Of a stretch of 64,000 nucleotides of DNA, positions 30,018 through 38,262 are shown in pieces. The notes below the pieces were generated by a model. The model had not been told where the DNA came from and ran no database searches. It saw only the letters and a program-made list of their open reading frames with translations. The DNA comes from JAWKRB01 sp041389885. GTDB taxonomy: Bacteria; Myxococcota_A; Polyangia; Polyangiales; Ga0077539. The stretch is from contig JAWKRB010000027.1 of NCBI GenBank assembly GCA_041389885.1, forward strand, positions 51,739-115,738, read 5' to 3'. The translations under genes and the position numbers were made by a program. The stretch's first letter is position 1, and the number at the start of each line of letters is the position of its first letter.

Positions 30018-31898
30018 ATGACCAGGGCAGCGACGCAGAGCAACGATTCACCGCTTGTCGATCGCCTCGGGCGCCACGAGATGCTCATGCGCCTGGGCTC
30101 CGGCGGCATGGCGACGGTCTACCTCGCGCGCACGGTGGCCGAGGGGGGCTTCGAGCGCCTCGCGGCCCTCAAGGTGCTGCACCCGCACCTGCTGGGCGAA
30201 GAGGAATTCCTCGCGATGTTCCTCGATGAGGCGCGGGTCGCGGCGCGGATTCATCACCCGAACGTCGTCGCCATTCAAGACCTCGGCGTCGACGAAGACC
30301 AGATGTACACCGTGATGGACTACATCCAGGGCGACACCCTCGCCGCCGCGCAGCAGGCCGCGATCAACCTGCGCCGAGGGATCCCGATGGGGGTGGTGCT
30401 CCGCGTCGGGGTCGACGCGCTGCGCGGCCTCGACGCGGCCCACAACCTCACCGACGCCTACGGCCGGAGCCTGAACGTCGTGCACCGCGACGCGACGCCG
30501 CACAACATCCTCATGGGCGTCGACGGCATCTCGCGGGTGGCCGACTTCGGCATCGCGAAGGCCGAGAGCCGACTGTCGTTCACCGGCGTCGGCACCCTCA
30601 AGGGCAAGGCGCCGTACATGGCGCCCGAGCAGTTCCTCGGCCGACGCATCGACCATCGCGCGGACATCTACTCGATGGCCATCACCCTGTGGGAGGCCCT
30701 CGCGCTGCGCCGCTGCCTCCCCCTCGACCTGTCGCAGCCCACGCGCCGCCCGCCCTACCGCCCCCTCGCGGGGCTGCTCCGCAGCGTCCCCCGCGAGCTC
30801 GACGCCGTGCTCTCGCGCGGGCTCAAGCCCAACCCCGACGAGCGCTGGCGCACCGCGGGCGAGTTCGCCGACGCCATCGAGCACCACCTCAAGGACGTCA
30901 TCGCCCCGCACAAGGCCGTCGCCCACTTCGTGCGCGCCTTCGCGCAGGGCAAGATCGCCCTGGAGCTCCAGACGATTCGCGGGGTCGAAGCCCGCGCCGA
31001 GCGGCCCCGCCCGCAGGCCCCGCGGCTCCGCGGCCGATCGGGCTTTCAGCCCACCCGCGGGAGCCTCCGCCCGCACCTCGTGGAGCACCCCCTCCCGGCC
31101 CCGGAGTCTGCGCTGAGCGACGAGGACTCCGAGTCGCCGACGCGGGTGAGCCCGCAGCGCCCCGCGAAGGCCCGCGGCGGCAGCGGCAGCTCGGTGCTGG
31201 TGCCCGCGCCGCCCACCCGCGCCGGGTCGCCGGAGGCTCCTGCCCGGAGCCACGAGTCGGGCTCGCGCCCCGCCCTCCGCGGTCAGACGCTCCTCGGGCT
31301 CCCGCCGGTGTCGGCGCCTGGCGCGCCCGACGCCAGCGCGCCTGGCGAGCCCGCGCCCGAGGCGCGCGCGGAGCGCAGCTCGTCGGTCCCGCTGGAGATG
31401 ACCGAGCCGTCGAGGGTGTTCGTCTCGATCCCCGCGCCGTCCATCGCGCCGAAGTTCATCGAAGAGGCGCTCCTCGCCGAGCCTACACGCCTTCGCACGG
31501 TGCTCGACCCGGCGGGCTCGCCGGGTAAGCCCGCCGAGGACGCCGACGCGGCGGAGCCCCCGCCGCCCACGCTCTCGCTGCTTCGACCGCAGATCCCCAA
31601 GGCCCCGAAGGTCCCGTCCCTGGACCTCTCTCCCCCCCGCGCCGACCGAGAGGAGACCGAAGAGATCCCCCAGTCTGCGCTCTGCGAAGACAGCCAGCAC
31701 CCCGAGGCCCTCGCGGACGACGCCGCAGAGGCCCCCGAGGCGCCCGTCGCCGAGGGCGCGGTCGAGAGCGCGGTCGAGAGCGCGGTCGAGAGCGCGGTCG
31801 AGCCCCCGCCGGCGCCTCCGCAGCGGCTCTGGATGCTGGGCTTCGCCGCGGCCCTCGTCACGACCTCCGTCGCCCTCTGGACCATGCTCGCTCGCTGA
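30018..31898 (+). CDS. Membrane-anchored Ser/Thr protein kinase
   Basis: 626 residues. The kinase domain (about 20-290) has LGSGGMATVYLA, Lys52 in AALKV, VVHRDATPHNILM (the HRDxxPxN form often seen in myxobacterial kinases), ADFGIAK and YMAPEQF, so it should be active. A Pro/Ala/Ser-rich tail of about 310 residues follows with no recognised domain, including VESAVES-type repeats (31759-31800), then a C-terminal helix (LWMLGFAAALVTTSVALWTML) for membrane anchoring. The ATG at 30018 has GGAGG six bases upstream. Its 3' end is 12 bp from that of the convergent PhaR-like gene. Confidence 0.92.
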   Translation: MTRAATQSNDSPLVDRLGRHEMLMRLGSGGMATVYLARTVAEGGFERLAALKVLHPHLLGEEEFLAMFLDEARVAARIHHPNVVAIQDLGVDEDQMYTVMDYIQGDTLAAAQQAAINLRRGIPMGVVLRVGVDALRGLDAAHNLTDAYGRSLNVVHRDATPHNILMGVDGISRVADFGIAKAESRLSFTGVGTLKGKAPYMAPEQFLGRRIDHRADIYSMAITLWEALALRRCLPLDLSQPTRRPPYRPLAGLLRSVPRELDAVLSRGLKPNPDERWRTAGEFADAIEHHLKDVIAPHKAVAHFVRAFAQGKIALELQTIRGVEARAERPRPQAPRLRGRSGFQPTRGSLRPHLVEHPLPAPESALSDEDSESPTRVSPQRPAKARGGSGSSVLVPAPPTRAGSPEAPARSHESGSRPALRGQTLLGLPPVSAPGAPDASAPGEPAPEARAERSSSVPLEMTEPSRVFVSIPAPSIAPKFIEEALLAEPTRLRTVLDPAGSPGKPAEDADAAEPPPPTLSLLRPQIPKAPKVPSLDLSPPRADREETEEIPQSALCEDSQHPEALADDAAEAPEAPVAEGAVESAVESAVESAVEPPPAPPQRLWMLGFAAALVTTSVALWTMLAR

Positions 31899-31910
31899 GC
31901 GGGCGGCGCC

Positions 31911-32555
31911 CTACTCCCCGCCCTTGCTCCCCAGCCGCGCCTCGAGGTCATCGACGCGCTGCTGAAGGCGCTTCACCTCGGCCTGCAGGGCCTGGATCTG
32001 CGTGGCGGGGTTGATCCCCTCCCAGAAGGTGCGCATCTGCGTGTCGACGCGGTGCTGCCACTGGTCGATGGCCTCGCGGCCCTGACCCACGAACTGGTCG
32101 AAGCGCGAGGGCTCGCGCGGGGCGGGCTCGGGCGCGGCCTCGACGGGGGGTGGAGGCGGGGCGGGCTCGGGAGGCGGGGCGGCCTCGACGCCCTCTCCTC
32201 CGCGGGCGATGAGCTTGCCCATAGGGGTGTCTTTCAGCGACTCGATGATCCTCTCGCTCGACGTGTGGATGAGCTCCTTCAGCGCGGCGATGGGCAGCGC
32301 GCGAGACTGCTTGCGCTCCTCCTCGTAGAGGATCTGCGCGAGGGTCATGCGCGTGAGGTCTTCTTTGGAGGCGTTGTCGATGATCCGCACCTCCTCGCCC
32401 TGACGCACGAGCTCCGCGATCTGGGTGAGGGTCACGTACCGGCTCTCGACGGTGTCGTACAGCTTGCGGTTGCTGTACCGCTTCACGACCCGCGGCGCCG
32501 CCCCGGCGGGGTCGCTCCCCGCGTTCGAGGACTGCTCTGGTCTGGGTGTGCTCAC
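31911..32555 (-). CDS. PhaR-like polyhydroxyalkanoate synthesis regulator
   Basis: Residues about 22-85 match the PHB/PHA accumulation regulator DNA-binding domain: VVKRYSNRKLYDTVESRYVT, IAELVRQGEEVRIIDNASKE, DLTRMTLAQILYEEE. In known systems PhaR binds DNA and PHB granules and represses phasin genes. Here the central part is a Pro/Ala/Glu-rich linker and the C-terminus (about 155-214) is helical or coiled (QALQAEVKRLQQRVDDLEAR), resembling PHA-subunit or phasin-like coils. No PHA synthase or phasin gene is in the window, so the role in storage metabolism is inferred from the domain alone. Confidence 0.9.
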   Translation of the reverse strand: MSTPRPEQSSNAGSDPAGAAPRVVKRYSNRKLYDTVESRYVTLTQIAELVRQGEEVRIIDNASKEDLTRMTLAQILYEEERKQSRALPIAALKELIHTSSERIIESLKDTPMGKLIARGGEGVEAAPPPEPAPPPPPVEAAPEPAPREPSRFDQFVGQGREAIDQWQHRVDTQMRTFWEGINPATQIQALQAEVKRLQQRVDDLEARLGSKGGE

Positions 32556-32634
32556 GGCGCCTCCGGGGATCTTGCTAGCCCTACGCCCGCCAGCGGGTCA
32601 AGCGCCGCGCGCTTCGTGCGACAATGCGAGGGAG

Positions 32635-33384
32635 ATGTCGACGGAGCTGGCCGACCTGCTGTGCCGCCGCGCGGTGAGCGTCACCGACGCGCAGACGCGG
32701 GTGCACCTGTTTCGCTCGCTGCTCGCGGAGCTCCCGGTCGAGACGCTGCGCGAGGCCGTGACCGTGCTCGTGGAGCGCGCGGGGATGCGCGACACCGCGG
32801 CGCAGACCGCCCTGCTCGCGGCCCAGATCGCGCTGCTGCAGCGCCCCGAGGTGCTCAGGGTGCTGCACCACGAGGGCGCCCGCGCGGAGGACGACGAGCC
32901 CGCGGAGGACGGCGACGCGAAGCCCAGGGAGGACGAGGAGCACAAGGTGCCGCAGTACGTCCCAGGGCGCACGCTCACCCTCGGCGAGCGCAAGGCCCTG
33001 GCGCGCAGGCCCGACCGGCGGCAGATCGACCGGATCACCCGCGACCCCTCGCCCGCGGTCATCGAGCTGCTGCTCAACAACCCCCGGCTCACCGAGGACG
33101 ACGTCGTGCGCATGTGCGCCCGGCGACCGAACGTCCCCGAGGTGCTCACCCTGGTCTTCGCGAACCCCAGGTGGTCCTCGCGGCCGCGGGTGCGCCGCTC
33201 CCTCGCGCTCAACCCCAACACCCCAGAGCCCATCGTGGCCGCCGTGGTCCCGCTGCTGAGCCCGGAGGACCTCCGCGCCGTCGCCGAAGACGAGCGCGGC
33301 GCCCCCGCGGTGCGTCGGCGGTGCCTCGAGGTGCTCGCGCGGCTCCCGCCCATCGCCGACGACCCCACGGGACAGGTCCATTGA
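32635..33384 (+). CDS. HEAT-like helical repeat protein
   Basis: 249 residues with no signal, membrane segment or catalytic motif. After an acidic linker (EDDEPAEDGDAKPREDEEHK) the second half has repeated helical pairs with regular spacing (DRITRDPSPAVIELLLNNPR; VVRMCARRPNVPEVLTLVFA; RRSLALNPNTPEPIVAAVVP), reminiscent of DUF2336/HEAT-type units used for protein contact. GGGAG lies just upstream of the ATG. Its stop is overlapped by the next gene's TTG start (TTGA), so this protein and the HAD phosphatase are probably made together. Function not known. Confidence 0.7.
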   Translation: MSTELADLLCRRAVSVTDAQTRVHLFRSLLAELPVETLREAVTVLVERAGMRDTAAQTALLAAQIALLQRPEVLRVLHHEGARAEDDEPAEDGDAKPREDEEHKVPQYVPGRTLTLGERKALARRPDRRQIDRITRDPSPAVIELLLNNPRLTEDDVVRMCARRPNVPEVLTLVFANPRWSSRPRVRRSLALNPNTPEPIVAAVVPLLSPEDLRAVAEDERGAPAVRRRCLEVLARLPPIADDPTGQVH

Positions 33385-34079
33385 TCCACAGCGCCGCGCT
33401 CTTTGATTTCAACGGCGTGCTCGTCGACGACGAGCGCCTCCACCTCGCGGGCTTCAACGAGGTGCTCGCGCCCCTCGGCGTGCGCGTCACCGACGAGGAC
33501 TACGACGCCCGCTACATCGGCTTCGACGACCGCGGCGCGTTTCGCGCGATGCTCGCGGACCGCGGCCTCGCCCACGACGACGCCCGCGTCGCCGCGCTCA
33601 TCGAGGCCAAGCGCGGGGTGTACCTCCGCCTCGCCGCGGCCGACCTGCAGGTGTTCCCCGGCGCGGCCGAGGCGCTGCGCGACGTCGCCGCGGCCATGCC
33701 CGTGGTGATCGTGAGCGGCGCGCTCCGCGACGAGATCGAGATGGCCCTCGCCGTCATGGGCGCCCGTGACGTCGTGCTCGACGTCGTGTCGGCGGAGGAC
33801 ACCCAGGCGTGCAAGCCCGACCCCGAGGGCTACCTCATCGGCCTCCAACGCTTGCGCAACAAGGGATTCGACGTGGTCGCGGGGGCTTGCGTCGCCGTCG
33901 AAGACTCCCTCGCGGGCGTCGCCGCGGCGCGGGCGGCGGGGCTCAAGGTCATCGGCGTCGCGCAGAGCCACGGCGCCTCGGCCCTCGCCGAGGGCGGAGC
34001 CGACGAGGTCGTGGCGGCCGTGGGAGAGCTCCGCGCGGCGCACATCCTCGCACTCGCTTCGCGGGCCGTTGGGCGTTGA
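33381..34079 (+). CDS. HAD-superfamily phosphatase (CbbY/beta-PGM-like), D+2 replaced by Asn
   Basis: 232 residues: motif I is FDFNGVLVDD (nucleophile Asp, then Asn in place of the usual second Asp), a four-helix cap, motif II VVIVSGALRD, Lys in CKPDPEGY, and motif IV CVAVEDSLAGVAAARAAG. The second Asp of motif I is normally the general acid/base in HAD phosphatases, so Asn suggests altered chemistry or reduced turnover, although DFNG variants are found in this subgroup as far as I recall. The start is TTG at 33381, overlapping the upstream stop by three bases; no ATG is available. Confidence 0.85.
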   Translation: MIHSAALFDFNGVLVDDERLHLAGFNEVLAPLGVRVTDEDYDARYIGFDDRGAFRAMLADRGLAHDDARVAALIEAKRGVYLRLAAADLQVFPGAAEALRDVAAAMPVVIVSGALRDEIEMALAVMGARDVVLDVVSAEDTQACKPDPEGYLIGLQRLRNKGFDVVAGACVAVEDSLAGVAAARAAGLKVIGVAQSHGASALAEGGADEVVAAVGELRAAHILALASRAVGR

Positions 34080-34137
34080 CGCGCCGTCGGACGGGCCTCT
34101 ACGCTCGCTCGGGCTTCATCGAACAGAAGGGGTTCCT

Positions 34138-36114
34138 ATGAGCGCGCTGCGGGTGGTGATCTTCGAGGCGGACCTGGCGTTCGCGGAGGAGCTTCGGCAG
34201 GTCGTCTCGGGCAACGGCTTTCAGGTGATCCTTCACCACGACGGGGGTGACGCCGCGGAGTTCGCGGAAGACGCCGCGCCCGACCTGATCATCCTCGCCA
34301 TCGAGCTCCCGAACCGCAGCGGCTTCGCGATCTGCAACCAGATCAAGAAGCACGCGACCCTCGGCGCGGTGCCGCTGGTGCTGATCGCGTCGAACACGCC
34401 GCAGGAGTCCTTCGAGCAGCACTCGAAGCTGCGCGGCCGCGCGGACCGCTACGCGCACAAGCCCATCGCCGCGGACGCGCTCTTCGGCCTCGCCCTCGAC
34501 GCGATGAACGCCGCCCGCGCCGCGGCCGAGGCCGCGGAGGGCGGGGTCATCGAGGTCTCTGAAGACTCCATCGTCGAGGCGATCCCGCGCCACGTGCTGC
34601 GCCCCGGCGACAGCGACGTCTCGGGGATCACCGACGCGGCCTTCGAGCACATCATGATCGGCGACGTGAGCGGCGAGGCCCTCGCCGACGACCCCGTGGT
34701 GCTCGCCGAGGCGCTGCCGCCGGTGCCCGACGACTTCGAAGACTTCACCACGGTGTCGTCGTCGTCGTCGCTCGGGCTCACCGCGGAGCTCCTCGCGCGG
34801 GCCACGTCGCCGCGGCCGCCGAGCGTGTACGCGCCGCCGCCCCCGCCGCCCCCGCCGCGCTCCGCCGCGCCCCCGCCGGTGCCCAAGGGCGTCGCGTCGT
34901 CGGTGCGCCCGTCGCCGGCGCGCGAGGCGAGCGCCGAGCTCGAGTCGCTGCGCGCGCAGGTCGCCGACCTTCGCAGCGGGCTCGAAGACGCGCAGCGGCT
35001 CGCGCGCGAGGCCGTGACGCAGCAGGCCCGGTCTGAGCGCGAGCGCGCCGACCTCGAGGGCGCCCTGCACGACGCGAGGCGCGAGGCCGACGAGCTGAGG
35101 TCCCGCGCCGCGAGGCCCGCGGAGCCCAGGGCCGGCGGGAGCACGAGGGAGTTCCTCGAGCTGCGCGAGGGGCTCAACCGCAAGGACAAGGAGATCCTCA
35201 ACCTCCGCGACGAGCTCAACCAGCGCGACCGGGAGATCCTCGACCTGCGCGACAAGATCCTCCAGCAGGACCTCGCCCGCGCCGACCTCGACGAGCGCCT
35301 CGAGGAGCGCCTGCGCGAGGTCGAGGCGCTGCGCGACCGGGTCGCCGCGCAGGAGGCCGCCGCCGAGCGACGAGACGCCGCGGCGCGCGAGGCCGACGCA
35401 GCAATGGCCGCGCTCCGCGTCGACGCCGAGGAGGCGCAGCGGGCGCACGAGCGCGCGATCGCCGCGCAGCGCGAGGCCGCCGAGGCCGCGCTGGCCGACG
35501 CCCGGGGCCGCGCCGAGGCCGCGCTGCGCGAGGCGCTCGACGCCGCGCGAGAGGCGCGCGAGGCCGCCGAGGCCGCGCTGCGCGCGGAGCACGACGAGGC
35601 CCTGCGGCGCCGCGAGGAGGCCCTCGCGACCGAGCGCGACGAGGCGCTGCAGGCCCGTGACGCCCAGCGCGAGGAGGCCCTGCGCGAGGCGCGAGAGGCG
35701 CACGAGTCCGCCGCCCGAGAGGCGCGCGAGGCGCAGGAGGCGGCCCTGCGCGAGGCGCGAGAGGCGCACGAGGAGGCCCTGCGCGCCAGCGACATCGAGC
35801 GCGACGCGGCCCTCGCGGCGGCGGCCGCGCAGCACGCCGCGCTGAGCTCCGAGCTCGACGAGGCGCGGGCCGACGCGGCGTCGCTGCGCCGCGTGCTCGA
35901 CGACGAGCGCGCCGCCGCCGCCGCGGCGCTCGACGATGCGCGCGCGCGAGCCGCGGCGCTCGAGGCGAGGGCGGCGCGGCGCGACGCGATCACCGAGCGC
36001 GTCCGGCGCGCGACCGAAATCGCTGCGGCGCTGCTCGATGAGCTCGACGAAGGCGACGCGGGCGACGCGAGCGACGCGGGCGACGCGGGCGACGCGGGCG
36101 ACGCGCGCAGCTGA
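34138..36114 (+). CDS. FrzS/AglZ-like pseudo-receiver coiled-coil protein
   Basis: The 658-residue protein has a receiver-like domain (1-120: VVIFEADLAFAEEL, LPNRSGFAICNQIKKHA, SFEQHSKLRGRADRYAHKPI) and, after a Pro-rich linker (about 225-265), about 370 residues of coiled coil rich in Glu/Ala/Arg. The phospho-acceptor Asp is Ala54 (IILAIEL), so phosphorylation is not expected. FrzS and AglZ of Myxococcus xanthus have this layout, a pseudo-receiver plus coiled coil, and act in motility polarity. The repeated FLELREGLNRKDKEIL ... RDREILDLRDKIL is typical. A role in polar or motility assembly is inference. The tail is an Asp/Gly/Ala repeat. Starts at ATG 34138. Confidence 0.85.
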   Translation: MSALRVVIFEADLAFAEELRQVVSGNGFQVILHHDGGDAAEFAEDAAPDLIILAIELPNRSGFAICNQIKKHATLGAVPLVLIASNTPQESFEQHSKLRGRADRYAHKPIAADALFGLALDAMNAARAAAEAAEGGVIEVSEDSIVEAIPRHVLRPGDSDVSGITDAAFEHIMIGDVSGEALADDPVVLAEALPPVPDDFEDFTTVSSSSSLGLTAELLARATSPRPPSVYAPPPPPPPPRSAAPPPVPKGVASSVRPSPAREASAELESLRAQVADLRSGLEDAQRLAREAVTQQARSERERADLEGALHDARREADELRSRAARPAEPRAGGSTREFLELREGLNRKDKEILNLRDELNQRDREILDLRDKILQQDLARADLDERLEERLREVEALRDRVAAQEAAAERRDAAAREADAAMAALRVDAEEAQRAHERAIAAQREAAEAALADARGRAEAALREALDAAREAREAAEAALRAEHDEALRRREEALATERDEALQARDAQREEALREAREAHESAAREAREAQEAALREAREAHEEALRASDIERDAALAAAAAQHAALSSELDEARADAASLRRVLDDERAAAAAALDDARARAAALEARAARRDAITERVRRATEIAAALLDELDEGDAGDASDAGDAGDAGDARS

Positions 36115-36205
36115 GGGCCGCGCGACGCATCGTGGTAGGGTGCCTCGGGTACGCGCGAGTGAAGAGGGGAACGTCTTCGCTCGTACGCACCCCTGGAGGC
36201 CAAGG

Positions 36206-36535
36206 ATGAAGCTGTTTCAATACGCTCGGGTCGCGCGCGTCGCCGCGCCCGCGCTCGCGGTCCTGCTGCTCGGCGCGGCCGCGGAGGCGAGGTGCCCGCC
36301 GGGCTACTACCAGAACCGCTTCGGGCGGTGCGTCCCGTTTCGCACCATCCGACCGCGCGTGTGCCCCGCGGGCTACGTGCTGCGCGGCGGCGTGTGCGTG
36401 CCGGCGGTGGTGCGACCGCGCGTGTGCCCCGCGGGCTACGTGCTGCGCGGCGGCGTGTGCGTGCCGGCGGTGGTGCGACCGCGCGTGTGTCCGCCGGGGT
36501 ACTTCTACTTCCGCGGACGCTGCGTGCACCGCTGA
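36206..36535 (+). CDS. Secreted Cys-rich tandem-repeat protein
   Basis: 109 residues: a signal peptide (VAAPALAVLLLGAAAEARC), then CPPGYYQNRFGRCVPF and three related units of the form RPRVCPxGYxLRGGVCVPxVV. Each unit has two cysteines, suggesting one disulfide per unit; the pattern CPxGYxxxxGxCxP resembles small EGF-like or surface-adhesin modules. GGAGG lies nine bases before the ATG. Two units are identical at the nucleotide level. No family assignment; likely a small exported structural or adhesive protein. Confidence 0.75.
   Translation: MKLFQYARVARVAAPALAVLLLGAAAEARCPPGYYQNRFGRCVPFRTIRPRVCPAGYVLRGGVCVPAVVRPRVCPAGYVLRGGVCVPAVVRPRVCPPGYFYFRGRCVHR
36350..36475 (+). repeat. Two identical 63-bp tandem units in the Cys-rich gene
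   Basis: 36350-36412 and 36413-36475 are exact copies, each encoding a 21-residue unit; a third, diverged unit follows from 36476. The identity, including synonymous sites, implies very recent duplication or homogenisation. Confidence 0.9.
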
Positions 36536-36544
36536 GGGCGACGG

Positions 36545-38191
36545 CTACCGTCGGAGCAGCAGCACCACCGCGATGACCAGCGCCGCGGTGAAGACCATGT
36601 TCGCGACCACGAGGGTCGCGACGACCTTCGGTGTGAGGCGCATCTCCTTCGCGTGCCAGGGTTGGGGCTCGGGGCGCGTCGCCACCTCGGGTCGCCAGTC
36701 TGACCACGAGGGGCGCGCCTCGCCCTCCATCGGCTGCGCCGGGGTGCCCCCCGCGGGGAGCTGTCGGGGGGTCGGCGTGCGCCGTCGAGCCGCCGCGGCG
36801 CCCGCGACCGTCACGCTCTGCCGCACGACCGGGGGCCGCTCGGGCTCCTCGACGAATTCAAGCTCGGGGCCCTCCTCTTCGTCGTCGGCGAACACCGGTA
36901 CGAGGGGCGGCAGCGCGTCGTCGAGCTCGGGGAGGTCGGCCGCGTTGACCAGAGCCGGCTCGAGGATCAGCACCGCGTCGTCGGTGTCGACTCGGGTGCG
37001 CAGCGCGTCGTGCGCGGGGCGCTCGACCGGCGCGGGGTGCTCGACCGGCGCGGGGTGCTCGACCGGCGCGGGGTGCTCGACCGGCGCGGGGTGCTCGACC
37101 GGCGGAGGATGGGACGCCGGCGCGACGAGCCCCGCGGGGAGCCGCGGCGGAGGCGGCAGGGCGTAGATGGCCGACGTGGCGCGGTGGGCGCTCACGGGCG
37201 CGGGATAGGGCGTGAGGAGCCGCGCCGAGACGGTCGCCACGGGGCGGGATGATGGACGGCCGAAGCTCGGGGTGGGGCGGCGGGAGGCCATCGCCGCCGG
37301 AGCCTGCGACGCGCGCGGGATGCCCGAGGGGGGCGCGCTGCGGGTGCCGGCCTCGCGCGGGCCGCGGCGCACCGAGAGCAGCGCCGCGGGGACCAGGCGG
37401 AGCGCGTCTTCGAACTCGGCGGCGAACACCCCCGCGCGGGGCGTGCGGTCGCGGGCCATCACCGTCCACGCGCGGTGAAAGACGCGGTTGAGCGGCGCGA
37501 GCGCGTTGGAGTGCACCACCCCGAGGAGCGGGAGGGGGCCGCGCTGCACGACGTCGACGATGGCCTCGACGCTCCCCGCGAAGGCCGGGCGCCCGGTGAT
37601 CAGCTCGTAGGTCAGCGACGCGAGCGAGAACACGTCGGACGCCGGCGAGATCGGCGCGCCGCAGAGGTCTTCAGGCGCGCGGTAGCTCGGCTTGGTGGGC
37701 GCGTTGCGCGGGCACTCGGCGTGCCCCACGGCCACGAGCTTCACCGCGCCGCCGGTGGTGCACACCACGTGCTCGGGCATGACCCCGAGGTGGTAGATCG
37801 GCGGCGACTGCTCGTGGAGGTAGTCGAGCGCCTCGGCCACGGCGCGCACCACCCGCACGAGCTCGGCGCCCACGAGCAGGTCCCCCGCGGCGATGCGCGC
37901 GCGCAGGGTGCGCCCCTCGATGCGCTCGGTGACCTTCACCGGGAGCCCGTTGTGCGTCTCCCCCACGGCGAACACCCTCACGAGGTGCGGGTGCTCCAGC
38001 GCGCGGCCCTGCTCCGCGTTGGCCTCGAACCAGTCGCGGAGCTCCTCGACGTGCAGGGGGTGGAGCACCTGCGCCGCGACCGCCTGACGGCCGTCTTCAG
38101 AGCGGGCCTCGTACACGATCCCGATGCGGTCGGCGTGACTCATCGCCCCGAGGACGTAGCCCCCAGGAAGCGACGAACCAGGAATCGCCAT
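36545..38191 (-). CDS. Membrane-anchored pseudokinase
   Basis: 548 residues. The kinase-like domain (about 10-280) keeps the fold markers YRAPEDL (APE), SDVFSLASLTYELITGRPAF and a helical C-lobe. It has lost every catalytic residue that can be checked: the VAIK Lys is Gln41 (AAQVL), HRD is HLG (134-136) with His for the loop Asn, DFG is AVG (154-156), and the glycine loop is degenerate. It should not phosphorylate and may instead bind ligands or act as a scaffold or allosteric partner. A Pro-rich segment with VEHPAP repeats follows, then an acidic stretch and a C-terminal helix (VVATLVVANMVFTAALVIAV). Start taken at the ATG at 38191. Confidence 0.85.
   Translation of the reverse strand: MAIPGSSLPGGYVLGAMSHADRIGIVYEARSEDGRQAVAAQVLHPLHVEELRDWFEANAEQGRALEHPHLVRVFAVGETHNGLPVKVTERIEGRTLRARIAAGDLLVGAELVRVVRAVAEALDYLHEQSPPIYHLGVMPEHVVCTTGGAVKLVAVGHAECPRNAPTKPSYRAPEDLCGAPISPASDVFSLASLTYELITGRPAFAGSVEAIVDVVQRGPLPLLGVVHSNALAPLNRVFHRAWTVMARDRTPRAGVFAAEFEDALRLVPAALLSVRRGPREAGTRSAPPSGIPRASQAPAAMASRRPTPSFGRPSSRPVATVSARLLTPYPAPVSAHRATSAIYALPPPPRLPAGLVAPASHPPPVEHPAPVEHPAPVEHPAPVEHPAPVERPAHDALRTRVDTDDAVLILEPALVNAADLPELDDALPPLVPVFADDEEEGPELEFVEEPERPPVVRQSVTVAGAAAARRRTPTPRQLPAGGTPAQPMEGEARPSWSDWRPEVATRPEPQPWHAKEMRLTPKVVATLVVANMVFTAALVIAVVLLLRR
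37021..37110 (-). repeat. 18-bp coding tandem repeat (VEHPAP)
   Basis: Four identical 18-bp units and one diverged unit in the linker of the pseudokinase gene. The encoded VEHPAP hexapeptides probably form an extended, disordered spacer. Confidence 0.9.
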
Positions 38192-38262
38192 CCGACTCAC
38201 GGCGGAGGTCTACCGCGCCGCCCCCTCCCAGGCACGTTTTCGACCGCCCGCCGCCCCGGCGG

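Noticed and set aside
36054..36107. GACGCGGGC-type repeats at the end of the pseudo-receiver gene
   Set aside because: A simple low-complexity Asp/Ala/Gly tail; not a separate element.
34449..36707. Long Ser/Arg/Ala frame antisense to the pseudo-receiver gene
   Set aside because: A mirror of the Glu/Ala/Arg coiled coil on the other strand; no domains, and the plus-strand frame has a recognised architecture.
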